Assembly: GCF_901000735.1 (NCBI RefSeq)
Contig: NC_081545.1
Location: forward strand, 35,891,634-35,955,633
Direction of reading: 5' to 3'
DNA length: 64,000 nt
Source: Corylus avellana
Taxonomy: Eukaryota; Streptophyta; Magnoliopsida; Fagales; Betulaceae
Shown in pieces: positions 10,240 through 22,812 of this stretch (positions within the stretch are counted from its first letter, which is position 1; each line of letters begins with the position of its first letter). Below the pieces are notes generated by a model, which saw only the letters and a list, made by a program, of their open reading frames with translations, was not told where the DNA came from and made no database searches. The position numbers were made by a program, and so were the translations under genes.

Positions 10240-13200
10240 CTAAAGCTCCAACACCAAGTCTACAATGCCAATAGTAGAAATGCGTTAGATGTATAAATCA
10301 ATAAACATGATAATCTTATTTCTCTATCTTTCTGGCCACAATTGTGCTCCAAAATGATGTTGCACACATGACAAAAATATAGTGCCAAGTAGCCTATGCA
10401 TGACCATTAACACAACAATTATTAGCATAACTAGATATCAAGAAAGTGATCAATTTCAACAAATAATGGATGTTCATTATCTTTGTGCATTTTCACTTAT
10501 TTATCGAAATAAATAAATTATTTGTGCATTTTTCAAAAGATTAATGACAAGATAACAGTGATTATTTTGTACCTTAAAAATTTATTTTCAAAATTGACTT
10601 TGATATTGACATCTCCATCAGTTTATTTCTTTTTCTTTTTCTTCAGAAATTTCCACATCTATTTGATTGTTTCGATATTTCTATAAGCACAGGTTTGAAG
10701 TGTCACCTTACTGAGAAACTGATATTCAAAGTAATCAGATTGAGAAGTTGTGATTCATTTGTTAAATGTTCCTATCCTTGAACCTCAGTGGTGGGATTTT
10801 TCCCAGATATTTTGAAATGGTAAAGCATATAAACTGATACTTACAGTCCGCGTCTGTCTTGATCCAATGCTCTTTCGCACTTAAATTACTTCCATGCAGC
10901 CCGTCTTGGGGTGGGTTCAAGTTGGTCTTACAACACAGGATCCCCATCTTTGACATGCACCCTAGAGTAAACCCATCATTGTCTTCATCCAGGTGCATCT
11001 GGTCTCCATTATTGCAACTGTCATTGGGAGCATTCTTGACCTTACAGTTATGGGAATCAACAAATTCTCTTCCAGCTATAGAGCTTTCAGGATGGATTTT
11101 TTTTTGGAAAATACGTATGACCTGCATGCCACCCATAAGAAGCTAAAACCTCTAATGAAAAAATTGTTATAAGATCCATTTGGTGCACAGTGGAGGCACT
11201 AATTTTTTATTGATAATTTATGGTCAAGTTCGAATAATTCATAAACATTATCATCTGATGATGACATATCCTAAAAAGTTACTGATTTGTTTGAGTAATA
11301 AAAGGTTTTCCTGTTGGATATTAGAATTGTTAGATAACATGCATGGTATTGCTAACTATGCTCCGTATTCACTACTTTAAACCTTGATTGGAGGATCCTT
11401 AGCATGGCATCCTTTGTGCTCATTAAAAGTAGTATTATTTCTTACTTCTTCTTTTTTTCATGTTTTTTTCCTGGGTTTTTGGTAAGTTGCAATAAAAGCA
11501 CTAAACTCCTATGGATCTCTTGCTTGCAAGATTCCTTGGGTCAAGAAATTGAGACAGGATCTTGGATTGGTAGCAGAGAATCCATATCATCTGATTCTTT
11601 TATTTCTATAGTATAATCCTAAATGGCTGGCAGTGTGCTTAGAGAGAGGAATTCACGTTAGAGTTATTAGACTAGATATGATTAGAATGCAGTGATAGTG
11701 ATGTAAGGATTTTGTGTAGACCCAGGTGATCTCATGTTTAATAGTGGTTCTCTGAAGATCTAGCAGTAAGACCAACCTTGTAGAGCTTCTTCTTGATTGA
11801 AACAGAGTCAGCTGCATCACCACCACCCGGAGGGGTAGAGCTCTTTGAAGAAGCATGGAGCTTTTTTAGCATCTTCTTCATGAGATGCATAGCAGGCTTA
11901 TGTGTTTTCTTGGCTTGCATCTCCCCACTCTCACTTTTTTCTGTGTTGATCTCATTTGTTGTTTTTGTCCTATGAAACAGCTCCGCAAGTGATGCCTTCT
12001 CTTTCTTTACTTCTTTTCTTGTTTCTGGCAGTTCAATCGAAGAGCCAAATAGATATCCTTGGAGTGGACATACCAAAATCTTCTCATAATCTTCGTTTTC
12101 AGCCTCATCTGCTTGCTTGCCACTGAGTGTAATAGTGCTAGCATGACTGCTCCTCCCCGATGATTCATTGCACCATTCTTTAGTTTCAGCCTCAAGGAGC
12201 TTCTCCAGCTCATAGTTGATGAGCTTCAAGTCATTCTCTGTTAGCTCTGATTTGCTCTCAGTTATGCTCTCCACAGGCATGGCAAACGTAGGTGTTGCTG
12301 GCTCATTGATGATTGGCTCCAGACCGAGAGTTCCAATGGTGAGAAATCCATGGAAGAGCTCAGAGATGGCAGTAGATGTTTCTTCTTCTAAGTTTTCTTC
12401 CTCTCTCTTGGCGTCAGTGCCAGAAAAGGATTTTTCCCATTCCTGTTTGGGTTTCTTTGAGGATCTGGATCCATATGGGGAGCCGAAGCTTGACTTTGTA
12501 TAGGAGTCTTGGTCATCAAGTGATGGTGGTGCTGAAAGACAGATGCAAGGGTTTCCTGAAATTGGAGTTCCAAAAGTAGTTAGGACATTGGTGAAAATAA
12601 TTAGGGAAAACAGACTTGTCTATGAGCAAGACATATCATTATTCTTTTTGTTTTTTCTATTGTGCTCTGGAAAGGGGAATGTGGACCAATCACTAATCTA
12701 GTGGCTGCTCCATTCTGGACATGTATACCTGTTAGCGCAGAAGGTTGAACGATTTCTTCAGTGACCTAAGTGGATGGTATGGAAAGTAGAAAGAGGTGGC
12801 CCCAACACTTATTGCTGAGAACCTAAACCAGGTGGCCCTGTGCCCACAAAAGGTTGGTGGTCTCATCGGATTTGGTTGCCGCAGTGCTATAATAACTGAA
12901 AAGGTTTAGATGCTTCTAAGACAAACAGGCCCAGGCCTGATTGGTTGAGATTACCTATCTCTAAGACCACCTGAATTTTACTTTTTTTTGCTGGAGTTGG
13001 GTAGTTTGCTTGATTATCTTTATATATTATGAAGAATTGCTGAATTACACCAGTTGATAGATTCTAATGAGTAATCGCATTGTAAGACATTCAGCTGGAG
13101 TATAGTAGTAATTATCATGGTTATGTATTAACCTGATTATTTGATGATTTATGTACGGATGATGTATGGCTTCAGAATTCTTCTAAGGGGAAAAAAAGTT

Positions 13201-13374
13201 TGATGAGGACAGTTTGAATACCAATTGTGAAATCCTTGAAAGGCTCAATGCTACTATCCCGAAATTTACGGTGCATCCAGTCCAGTAACTGCAGCAGTGG
13301 GAGGTAAAGACTGAGCCAAAAGATTGAAAACATTAGTGTTATCCAAAATTGTTGGAGTTTGGACTTACCTTCAT
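10240..13374 (-). CDS. LAZY1: LAZY1 (shoot gravitropism regulator)
   Basis: LAZY1-family proteins act downstream of gravity sensing to polarise auxin flow and set branch angle. Five coding exons on the minus strand: 13374-13369 (ATGAAG only, followed by GTAAGT), 13288-13222, 12555-11777, 11121-10845 and 10259-10240, for 382 residues. The start reads MKLLDWMHRKFRDSSIEPF. Residues 90-102 are ELFHGFLTIGTLG, a LAZY hallmark. Further on come a basic stretch (KKMLKKLHASSKS), a Cys-rich GILCCK segment, HWIKTDAD, and a C-terminal YLVLEL resembling an EAR motif. Phases join at every boundary (6+67+779+277+20 nt). The first and last exons are too short for ORF finders. Assignment rests on conserved words remembered from other LAZY1 proteins. 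Confidence 0.88.
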
Positions 13375-15830
13375 TTTGTATCTCTTTCAAGGGTTTGATC
13401 TTAGATCTCCAGGATGTTGTAGAAGACAGAAATAGAGGTAGACTTAGATTGCAAGGGAGATTGTGCTTTAAAGGGAGAACTTAGGATTGATAAAGAGCAA
13501 AAGAATGAGGATCTGTTCATTAAGATTGTTAACTAGTTGGAATTCTGCTAGAAGGCTCTGAGATCGATGTGAGTAGAGAGAAACATTTAGAAAGATACAA
13601 GATTGTGGTTGGCTGTTCATTTCAAGATCAAATCATGTGGACAAATTGAAGAGTGGTTTTTGGAGACCCACACATTGCTGAGGTTTTGTATATTGTGCGT
13701 ATAATTGCGTGCTTGGAGTAGGTGCATGTGTATATTAATGAATTTATAATCAGCCACATAGATATTAAAATAGAAATACAAATGAATATTTCGTTTTGGC
13801 CACATCTGATTAATTAATGTGTGCTTTAAGATGCAAATAAGCACATTCAATTACTGATGGACATATCAGTGCTGATGCATAAATGCATATAGATCATGTT
13901 CTCACAAGTTTTTGCAGGGCATGCTTTGAGTAAGATACTCCATTGCAAGAATTGGCCTTAGGAGGATCTGAGCTGAGCTGTTTTAGTATACATCTCATAT
14001 TCTTTTTGTAAATTCAATACTCTTTTTTTTTTTCTTCTTTTTTTTTTCAATGCATGACCACTTTATAACTTCAAACAATCATATCACATTCAAAACTTGT
14101 GGCAGGTGTTCTTAATTTAAAGCTTTCAGCCTGTTAACAGGATCCTGTCGTTACTTTGCACGAGTAATATCAATTAAACATCCCAGAGGCTTTCTTATTT
14201 TTCAATGGTTTTTTCCTTTGATTTATGCAATTTCTGTGATTGGTTTTCCTTTAATTTGCAGACTTTTCATATTATAGCCATAGAGCCTTGGTTTCAGATT
14301 CTTTGATGCGATGCGTATATGTTTGGGACCCAGGACAGACACACGGCTTTTTCGCCCCCAATCATCACTTTGACACATCATGATCACTTGGCCTTAATAT
14401 TCTCCGTTATTTATATTTGAACTATACTCTTGATGCAGGTGTGATCGTGACATTTAATAACCTATTATAAGCTTGCCTTTAGACCGCCTTGACTGCCATG
14501 AAGAGCATTTTTTTTTTTTACTGTGGCGGAATCACGAAGACAGGATTGCCAGCCATTAAATTCATTGTACCCCACAAGCATCTTTGGAGGTTAGAGTGAG
14601 CTGAGGAGAAGGCTGTGGTAGGCTTGGAGACAAAACCCTACAGCAATCTTTAATCTGAGAGACCCTTTTTGCAGGTGTGTTATGAAAGACAACTGTACAC
14701 TTCCCATTGCTGTATGACCCTATTCACTAATTTCAACTCCCAACCCTGAAAGCACCATGGGTCGGTGATGATTAGGCTCCTCTCCATTTCATGGTGCATA
14801 TTACAATTTACATGTGTATGCATTGTCACATGAAGAATATGTTGTCAATTTTTAAATGACATGACAATATTTACATCGTTAAATGCAAAATTTAAACCCA
14901 TTTTACCAATATGTGGATAGGATCCTGTTCTTTTGAGCAGGATATTTCCTTGGATTTTGTATATTGGAAATTAACTGTTCTTAATGGTGCATGAATTGGA
15001 CAAATAATGTGCAAATTTGTTCTACTTGCTCGAGGCCTCCAGCATTCAGCTCACTTGGGATCTGGATTTTCAGTAACTTTGTCCATTGGAATTGTTCTGA
15101 ATAGCAAAATTTTTATGAATCTTTATCCGTCATTAGAGAGAGAAGGAAGAAAGGCTCAGCCGACAGAAAAAGACGAGCGAACTTTTTTTTTTTTTTTTTT
15201 TTTTTAATGAAACGTTGTGGGTGTGATGGAGTGGTTGATTTCATCTGGTATGGTTGGCTGCTCTACGTGTGCATTCTTGTTTTCTTCTTCTAGTACCGAA
15301 CAGCATCTTTCCTTTTCCATAAAAAACCAGAAAACTAGGGAAAGTGTCCTTACCCCTATAAATTATAATTGGCGACCATTAATGAAGGTCAGACAAGGTT
15401 GCCCAAATCTATCAGCATCCTACTATTAGGTTGAAGTACGTGTTTCGAGGCATCCTCATTTTCAGCTAACCAACAAGCTGCTATCAAACATAAGAGTTGC
15501 CACTTTTGGAGGACTAGAGACAAGTGAGTCACACATGCCATGCTAAAATCCGAACCAAAACAAATGCTCCACTCCGCACAAGCCCGCACCAATTATGGGC
15601 CCTTCTGTGGGCTCAGTACGATCCATTTCCAACGACAGATGGTGACCATGTGAATAATCTAGAAAAATTGAATTTATAATTGACCACAGTCAGGATCTCC
15701 GTAATAGTATTTACTTGCCACAAAATCTTTTGACGAGACCACAGATCACATACCGTGTATTAGGAAGATGGTCATAATCACGTCTCTCTCTGTGCCCTAT
15801 CAAATCTTTTTATTTTTTACTGTAAAACTA
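13375..15830. other. LAZY1 upstream region and intergenic DNA
   Basis: It presumably contains the LAZY1 promoter and 5' leader (minus strand, from 13375 upward). T-runs occur at 14025-14047 and 15184-15205. Short open frames at 15007-15592 have no recognisable domain. Nothing else is supported. Confidence 0.5.
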
Positions 15831-15839
15831 TAATCTTCT

Positions 15840-16573
15840 GAGGATAACTTTTATAAAGGAGTTGGTTTACATCAGTGTTTTTTTTTTGGCCCACCAATAA
15901 TTCTTGCACCATTTCAAGTAGGCACTAAAACACCAAATTATATAAGTTTTTTTTTTTTTTTTTAATTATTTTAAGAAATTGTAAGGGTTGAGCTAACACC
16001 TCTGAGAGCCACCTCATATGGGCAGAGGTGGCCGCGCCACCACCCCCAACCCATCTAGGGTGGTCGGCTGGCCACCCCATGAGCGAAGGTGGCCCGCGCG
16101 GCCACCTCCAACAGATCTAAGGTGGCCGGCGAGCCACCCCAAATGGGCGGAGGTGGCCACGTGGGCACCCCCAACCCATTTGAGGTGGTCGACGAGCCAC
16201 CCCATGGGTGGAGGTGGCCTGCGCAGGCCACCCAAGCAAATATGGGATGGCTCTTTGGCCACCCTAAATGGGCTGGGGGTGGCTAGTGCAACCACCCATG
16301 GCCTAGGAGTCGGCAGCAAGCCGCCCCTACCTTCCTTTGGGTGGCTGCCGACCACCCCAAGTGGGGGTGGGGTGGCCAGCCAGCCACCCCTTTGTTTTTT
16401 TTTTAATAATTAATTAGTTTTTTTAATTATTTTTCTTTTTATATTTTATATAATCTTGTGTGGTAGTGTTCATTTCTTAAACTTAAGATTTTTCTGATAT
16501 GTTGAGGTGTCAATAGCTAATTGATGGGCACAAAAGAGCTGGTTTACACCAGCTCCTTATAGAAGTTATCATC
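15840..16573. mobile_element. Mutator-like non-autonomous element with GC-rich repeat core
   Basis: Imperfect terminal inverted repeats (GAGGATAACTTTTATAAAGG at the left; the complement of GATGATAACTTCTATAAGG at the right) are flanked by a perfect 9-bp direct repeat TAATCTTCT (15831-15839 and 16574-16582). A 9-bp target duplication is characteristic of Mutator-like elements. The core (16019-16390) is a GC-rich tandem repeat set in T-rich arms. There is no transposase frame, so it is a MULE-derived MITE. Confidence 0.72.
16019..16390. repeat. GC-rich ~62-bp tandem repeat with internal hairpins
   Basis: The word AGGTGG recurs at 16025, 16087, 16151 and 16212, with GGGTGG near 16277, a period of 61-65 bp. 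Each unit carries GGTGGCC and GGCCACC separated by a few bases, so it can fold on itself. Long stop-free frames on both strands (for example 16018-16413 plus and 16355-16014 minus) follow from the GC-rich symmetry and are not genes. Confidence 0.8.
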
Positions 16574-16582
16574 TAATCTTCT

Positions 16583-17336
16583 TAACATAAATGCTTCAAA
16601 TACTTTTTTCTTATAAATTTTTTAATTTGTGATCGAGATAAGAATCATATGATACTATGATAGTCTACATTTAAATCAACTATTACCTTAATTTGTAAGA
16701 AATTTATAGTAAAAATTTACTTATAAAGAAAATAAATTTATAGTAAAAATTTTAATATTACTAACAACGCCCTCTTTGTAATAATATCTCATAGATATTA
16801 TAGGGAAAAATTGCTGTTGCGGATATAGTGGGCTGAATTGGTTTCAATTTCATCGGCAATTTGAAAGATTGGCCCACGTAAAATGTTTGGGCTGATGTGT
16901 CTCAATGTGTTTGGTTATATTTATACGTTGTGGGCGTCGGGAGACATATGTTTTGGGCCCAAAATCTGTTGAGAGAGAGAAAAAAAAAAAAAAAGTATAT
17001 ATTTTTTTTACCCAACCTTATTTTGAAAATAGTTATTCGTAATATTCTTCTAGACTTCTTCCCATTCATCCGATCCATTTATCATAAACAAGTAATCTCA
17101 TTCTCGACTTATTAAATTATATACCAACTCAAATACTCAAAAACGTAGACCAAAGTTACTCTAATAACAGTATGTTTGGCTTTGAATCACGGGCAAGAGA
17201 TTTTTTTTACCAAACAATTAATAGTTTTTTATTTTTTTTTATTGAAAACAATTAATAGTTATTATATTTTATAATCGCATATTTTGAATATTACTAGTTT
17301 TTAAAAATTATATTTTTATTTTATAATTATTTGACA
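16583..17336. other. AT-rich intergenic DNA
   Basis: No gene or clear element boundary seen. Several A- and T-runs occur, for example at 16980-16994. Confidence 0.5.
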
Positions 17337-17344
17337 ATACTAAG

Positions 17345-17708
17345 CAGAGACGGAGGGAGGGGGGACCGGGGTGGGCCATGGTCCCCCCAAAATAAGGAAA
17401 AAAAATATTATAAGTAAAAAAAATAAAAAATAAAAGTAAAAAAAGTAAAGTTAAAGTTTTAATTTTAGTCATTTGCTCCCTCCAAAAAAAATAAATTGGT
17501 CCTATTTTTAATTTTGTTGGCCCATACCCACTAATTTTTTTTATTTTTGGCCTTTACTTTCAAATGTCCACTTTTTTTAGCCCTTACAGTAGTCTTTAGT
17601 TCATAAAAAACAATCAAAATAATTTTTTTTAATAAAAAAATTCTAAAGAACCGAAAAAAAAAAAAAATTTGGCCGACCCTTCCCATAAAATTTCCTGACT
17701 CCGTCCCT
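17345..17708. mobile_element. Putative hAT-like MITE
   Basis: The left end CAGAGACGGAGG and right end GACTCCGTCCCT are near inverted copies (AGGGACGGAGTC when reversed). The flanks ATACTAAG (17337-17344) and ATACTAAA (17709-17716) form an 8-bp imperfect target duplication. The inside is A- and T-rich with no coding frame. The ends are short, so the call is tentative. Confidence 0.45.
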
Positions 17709-18235
17709 ATACTAAAGCGATAGTTTCATCAAACTTTTAAATAATTGTTTTATATAAAAAATAATAATAATAATTGATACCACCATGTGGCAATGTAAAA
17801 TAATTTTGAAATAAAAATATAATTTTTTTACATTATTTATTTTTTAAAGAGTCTTAAAACATAGCTGACATGAGAATCGCTGAAATCCAAGAAAGGCTGA
17901 GTTGGCGGCCTTTTACTTCAATGGACCGAAATCCAACGTGATTGGGCGGTTGGCAAGCTTTCCAACGAACTTTCAACTCAGCTTTTTTTGGGTAAGCCGA
18001 ACTCAAAAAAGGAAAACAAGTTATATCAGCACGGTTGCCGCCCTTCCCTTCGAAATCCATCTCCATTGGCCAAGTGGGCACGCTTCCCAATAAGATTTCA
18101 GCTCTTTTCGGTAACAATTCATTCAATCAATTCCTCACCCTCACGCAATCCAATCCCATTAATCACACTATCCGGCTATCCCCTATATTCTCTCAGATCC
18201 TCATGGTTACCGACAATAAGCCAAAGGCAAAAAGC

Positions 18236-21200
18236 ATGGGCTCGGAGGGCGAGTGCGTGGAGATAACTGAGCCGTTGCTGCAGGATGAGCAGAGGATCGG
18301 GACCGTGGAACCGGATCGCGTCCCGGAATGGAGGGAGCAGATCACGGTCAGAGGGCTGGCCGTGAGCGCGGTGTTGGGGACCCTCTTCTGCATCATCACC
18401 CACAAGCTCAATCTGACGGTCGGGATCATCCCGTCCCTCAACGTCGCCGCTGGGTTGCTCGGGTTCTTCTTCGTCAAGTCGTGGACTAGCTTCTTGTCCA
18501 AGCTTGGGCTTTCAATTAAGCCCTTCACCAGGCAAGAGAACACCGTTATTCAGACCTGCGTCGTCGCTTGCTATGGCCTCGCATTTAGCGGTAACCCCCA
18601 TTTCCCTACACATTATGTGTACGCATGTGAATTTATATATGGGTTTCTGTTTTCGGCAATAAAAATTGGGTCTTCGCGAAAGAATATTAGTTAAAACGAT
18701 TTTAACTAATATTGGATCTCAGTTCGAACCTGTGACATAATTTTCCTCTTATTTCAGTTAAATACTAATTAAAAATGATTAAATTTACTCTTTTTGTATC
18801 AACTTAAGCTTTGGGATTTAGTTGGTTTGTGTCATTTAGTGTGACAGTTTGCGAGCTTTGTTTTTGGTGCATACCAGCTTTAAATATTGAAAATGGCCAC
18901 ATTTCTATGCCTTACTATTTTAGTTCCTCAAAATCCTGACCGTAAGTTTGAATGTGATGGTTCTGATTTTGCCACCTCTAGATGATTTTAAGTATCAGCT
19001 ATTAGTGAATCTATTGCCGTTAGGAGCTTTTTTGACCTGAACTTGCCTCAGCAATGACAGGATTTCTGTACCCTAAATATTATTATGTATAGTAGAACAT
19101 TTTGCTAATTTTGTGCTCATTATGTAAACCCCGGATACACGAACCTGCCAACTAGAACCATGTTTCTAATATTTGATTATGTTATTGAATGTCTAATTGA
19201 TGCATGGCAGGGGGATTTGGTTCGTATTTGATTGCAATGGATGAGAGAACTTATGAACTCATTGGTGCTGATTATCCGGGTAACCGGGCTGAAGATGTTA
19301 AGAACCCAGGCCTGATGTGGATGATTGGTTTTTTATTTGTCGTCAGCTTCCTTGGCCTTTTTAGTCTTGTTCCACTTCGTAAGGTAGCTGATGCTCTTGT
19401 AAATTTTAAACTTGTTAATTTTTTGTTGTCGTTGGTTTTATTTATTTTAAGTAAAATTACTCCTATGTTTGCAAGAGATAAGTTCAAGTCCAATTTGGTT
19501 GTGTATCTATTGTCCAACTATGTATCTCGGTCTCTCTCTCTCTCTCTCTCTCTCGTCCTTTAAAGCTTGATTTCTCATGTCTCCCAGTGTTTGCTTTTAG
19601 GTTATGGTCATGGATTATAAGCTTACATATCCCAGTGGCACAGCAACTGCAATGTTGATAAACAGCTTTCATACCAACTCTGGAGCTGAGCTTGCAGGGT
19701 AAGTTCTATATAAAAACTTTTCATTAATTTCTGGATCTCAACATAGTACCTGTTGATATAAAGTGATTGGGGAAACGTTAATAAAAAGAATTATGTTGAT
19801 AGAAAACTTAAAACAAAACTAATGATATTGATTTGTATGTGAATATGTGATAATATCATACAGAGCTTTTAGGACTTCTGAAAAATCATAAACAATAAAC
19901 TTTTTGAGATGTTCAATTTTTGTTGTAGTGCACCTTGCCCCCAATAAAATATTTGTTTTTTCTTAGTTCTTATGGGATCATTATAGAATCGCCTTGGGCA
20001 TTGTATGTGTTGCAATGTTGATATGTGCTGTTATTCATTTGAAAATTCATCACTATGGTCGCTCTCTTTATAGTTAAATATGAACTTTTCACAGGAAGCA
20101 AGTCAGTTGTCTTGGAAAATATTTGAGCATAAGTTTGGTCTGGAGCTTCTTTAAGTGGTTCTTCAGTGGTATTGGCGATTCTTGTGGATTTGACAATTTT
20201 CCCAGCCTTGGCTTGACGCTATATAAAAACACGTAAGGTTCTTTTATTCTCACTTTGCTTTCCTAATTGTCTTTTCACTTACTCACACGTAAGGTTCTTT
20301 TATTCTCACCTTGCATTTCCCTTGTCATATAGAGTAACTATGCGCTCCTTGTGTGGCAGTGTCATTATGCGTATGTCTTATTTACACAGTGCAGCTTGTT
20401 TCTTTTGGTTTGATAATTGAATGATTCCATGTGCCAATGGTCTATTAATTTTTATCTGGTGATAAAGGATTCATTCTTCATATCTGATAATTATGCGTTG
20501 GGCCAACAGAAGAGGGAGAAAAGAAACAAGAAAAGATAGTAAATATGTTCGTATTTGAGCTTTATCTAATTGTGTCTGTGTTTTCTGTATGATGTACATA
20601 TGTAAATGCGTATATACTTATGTTTGCACGTCAACTTCATGAGGTTGAGTTGTTCCCATAACGAATATTCTGCACATATATGTTGTTTTACATGTCGTGA
20701 TTCCCTTGATGCAGGTTTTATTTTGATTTTAGTCCAACTTATGTTGGATGTGGTCTTATTTGCCCACATATAGTCAATTGCTCAGTCCTTCTTGGTGCTA
20801 TCATATCGTGGGGTTTCCTTTGGCCTTTAATTTCCCAACATGCCGGAGATTGGTACCCAGCTGACCTTGGCAACAATGATTTTAAAGGTCTCTATGGATA
20901 CAAGGTATGGTGCGAGAAATCTGTATCATATAGCCTCATGCCTCATGCCTTCACACAAGTCACAGAATCCTAGGAGGGATTTTTTTTTTATACTTTTGTG
21001 GTTTGCATCTTGATTTATACCTTGAAAAAAAAGGGCCTGTGGGTACAGTCAGGAGGCAGGTGCCACCCGAGTGGGATGTAAACCACATAGTATAGCTATT
21101 TTGCTCTCTCTGTTATCTTTTTATGATTGCTCTAAAGTGGTTCTTCCTGCCTGTCATGTTGCTTGCAGGTCTTCATAGCTATTTCACTTATTCTTGGGGA

Positions 21201-21810
21201 TGGTCTTTACAATTTGGTCAAGATAATTGCCATAACTATTAAGGAACTGTTTAACCAAAGCACCAAACAGAGCAACCTTCCTGTCACTGCAGAGGTTCTT
21301 GGTGAGGATAGTTAGGGTCTTTGATTTTATTTGAAAGTGTGGCCCTGTCAATGTGTTTGCAATAAAGTCATATGTCTGAAGCATGTGTATCTTTCGCTGA
21401 TCATTTTTAAGAATAAATTGAAACAATGGTAATTGAGCACCCAACATATGTCTTTACAACACAAACATATGAACAACTAGCACAGGTAATTATAATAAAC
21501 ATTACTGTGATTCTCTTAAACATCTGATTCATCTGAACAACTATAATTGTAATTTTATTACTTAGGTCTTGAATTTCATGTAGTCAAATCTATATTAATT
21601 AAAGCAGATTTCAGCCAATTCAGTTTAAAATGAGAAACGTCTGTTGTTTATTGAAATCCCTTTATACATGGACAGCACTGCAGCATACAATAGTCCACAT
21701 TTTTCTATTTTCTCTGAATTTTGGACTTTTGTTCTTCTTTTTCTCCCTATTAGGGGTCTCTCTTGTATGCTTACGTATATTTGAGTTGTGTCACTCTACT
21801 TTCTAATGAG

Positions 21811-21843
<33 letters not shown>

Positions 21844-22812
21844 ATATTGATATTTCTCTCTTGGGCGCATTTAGCAGATGAGGAAAGTTCTAAACTGTTA
21901 ATTGATCAGAGAAAGAGGGATGAGATATTTCTCAAAGACGGGATACCCACCTGGGTTGCAGCCGCTGGATATGTGGGTCTGGCTGCAATATCAACAGCGA
22001 CAATACCGGTCATCTTTCCACCCCTCAAGTGGTATCTAGTTCTAAGCTCATACATCATTGCCCCTGCCCTTGCCTTCTGCAACTCTTATGGCACTGGACT
22101 CACAGATTGGAGCTTGGCTTCAACTTACGGAAAGATTGGTCTTTTCATCATTGCTTCATTGGTTGGAACCGATGGTGGGGTTGTAGCTGGCCTAGCAGCT
22201 TGCGGGGTTATGATGTCCATTGTCGCCACTGCAGCTGATCTCATGCAAGATTTCAAGACTGGTTACCTCACCCTATCTTCAGCTAAGTCAATGTTTGTGA
22301 GCCAGTTGGTTGGAACAGCCATGGGTTGTATCATTGCCCCCCTTACATTCTGGTTGTTTTGGACTGCTTTTGATATTGGTTCACCTGATGGTCCGTACAA
22401 AGCACCGTATGCTGTAATATTCAGGGAAATGGCCATTCTAGGTATTGAAGGCTTCTCTGAGCTGCCGAAGCATTGCCTGGCCATTTGTTGTGGGTTTTTT
22501 GTGGCAGCTTTGATCATAAACCTCCTGAGGGATGTGACTCCCACCAACATCTCCCAATATATTCCAATTCCAATGGCTATGGCAGTCCCCTTTTATATTG
22601 GAGCTTACTTTGCTATAGACATGTTTGTTGGGACAGCAATATTGTTCGTATGGGAACGATTGAATCGGAAGGATGCTGAGGATTATGCAGGGGCTGTTGC
22701 TTCGGGTTTGATATGTGGTGACGGCATTTGGACGATTCCATCAGCAATCCTCTCTATTTTCAAGATCAACCCGCCCATCTGCATGTATTTTGGGCCTTCT
22801 TTGAGCAGCTGA
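18236..22812 (+). CDS. YSL6: Metal-nicotianamine transporter YSL6
   Basis: Oligopeptide-transporter-family carrier that moves metal-nicotianamine chelates. Arabidopsis YSL6 is reported at internal membranes and in chloroplast iron release. Seven exons: 18236-18590, 19211-19383, 19601-19698, 20095-20232, 20715-20904, 21169-21301 and 21878-22812, for 673 residues. The product matches remembered YSL6 almost end to end, including [54 protein letters not shown] and the end [10 protein letters not shown]. Multiple hydrophobic spans run along the whole length, as expected for about 14 membrane segments. The start at 18236 (MGSEGE, purine at -3, G at +4) aligns with the family; an in-frame ATG at 18203 would add 11 residues. 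Intron 6 ends with a TA microsatellite close to the final exon. Confidence 0.95.
19531..19554. repeat. (TC)n microsatellite in YSL6 intron 2
   Basis: About twelve TC units lie upstream of the exon 3 acceptor. A second TC run (about 22955-22976) lies just after the stop codon in the likely 3' UTR region. Confidence 0.9.
21813..21842. repeat. (TA)n microsatellite in YSL6 intron 6
   Basis: About 15 TA units end about 35 bp before the acceptor of the last YSL6 exon. Confidence 0.9.

Noticed and set aside
16014..16413. Overlapping long open frames of 113 and 131 residues on opposite strands
   Set aside because: They lie wholly inside the GC-rich ~62-bp tandem repeat, are Pro/Gly/Arg low complexity and exist on both strands because the repeat is self-complementary.
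18035..18235. In-frame upstream extension of YSL6 by 67 residues that looked like a transit peptide
   Set aside because: The first codon at 18035 is TTG, not ATG. The first in-frame ATG is 18203, and the family alignment favours 18236.
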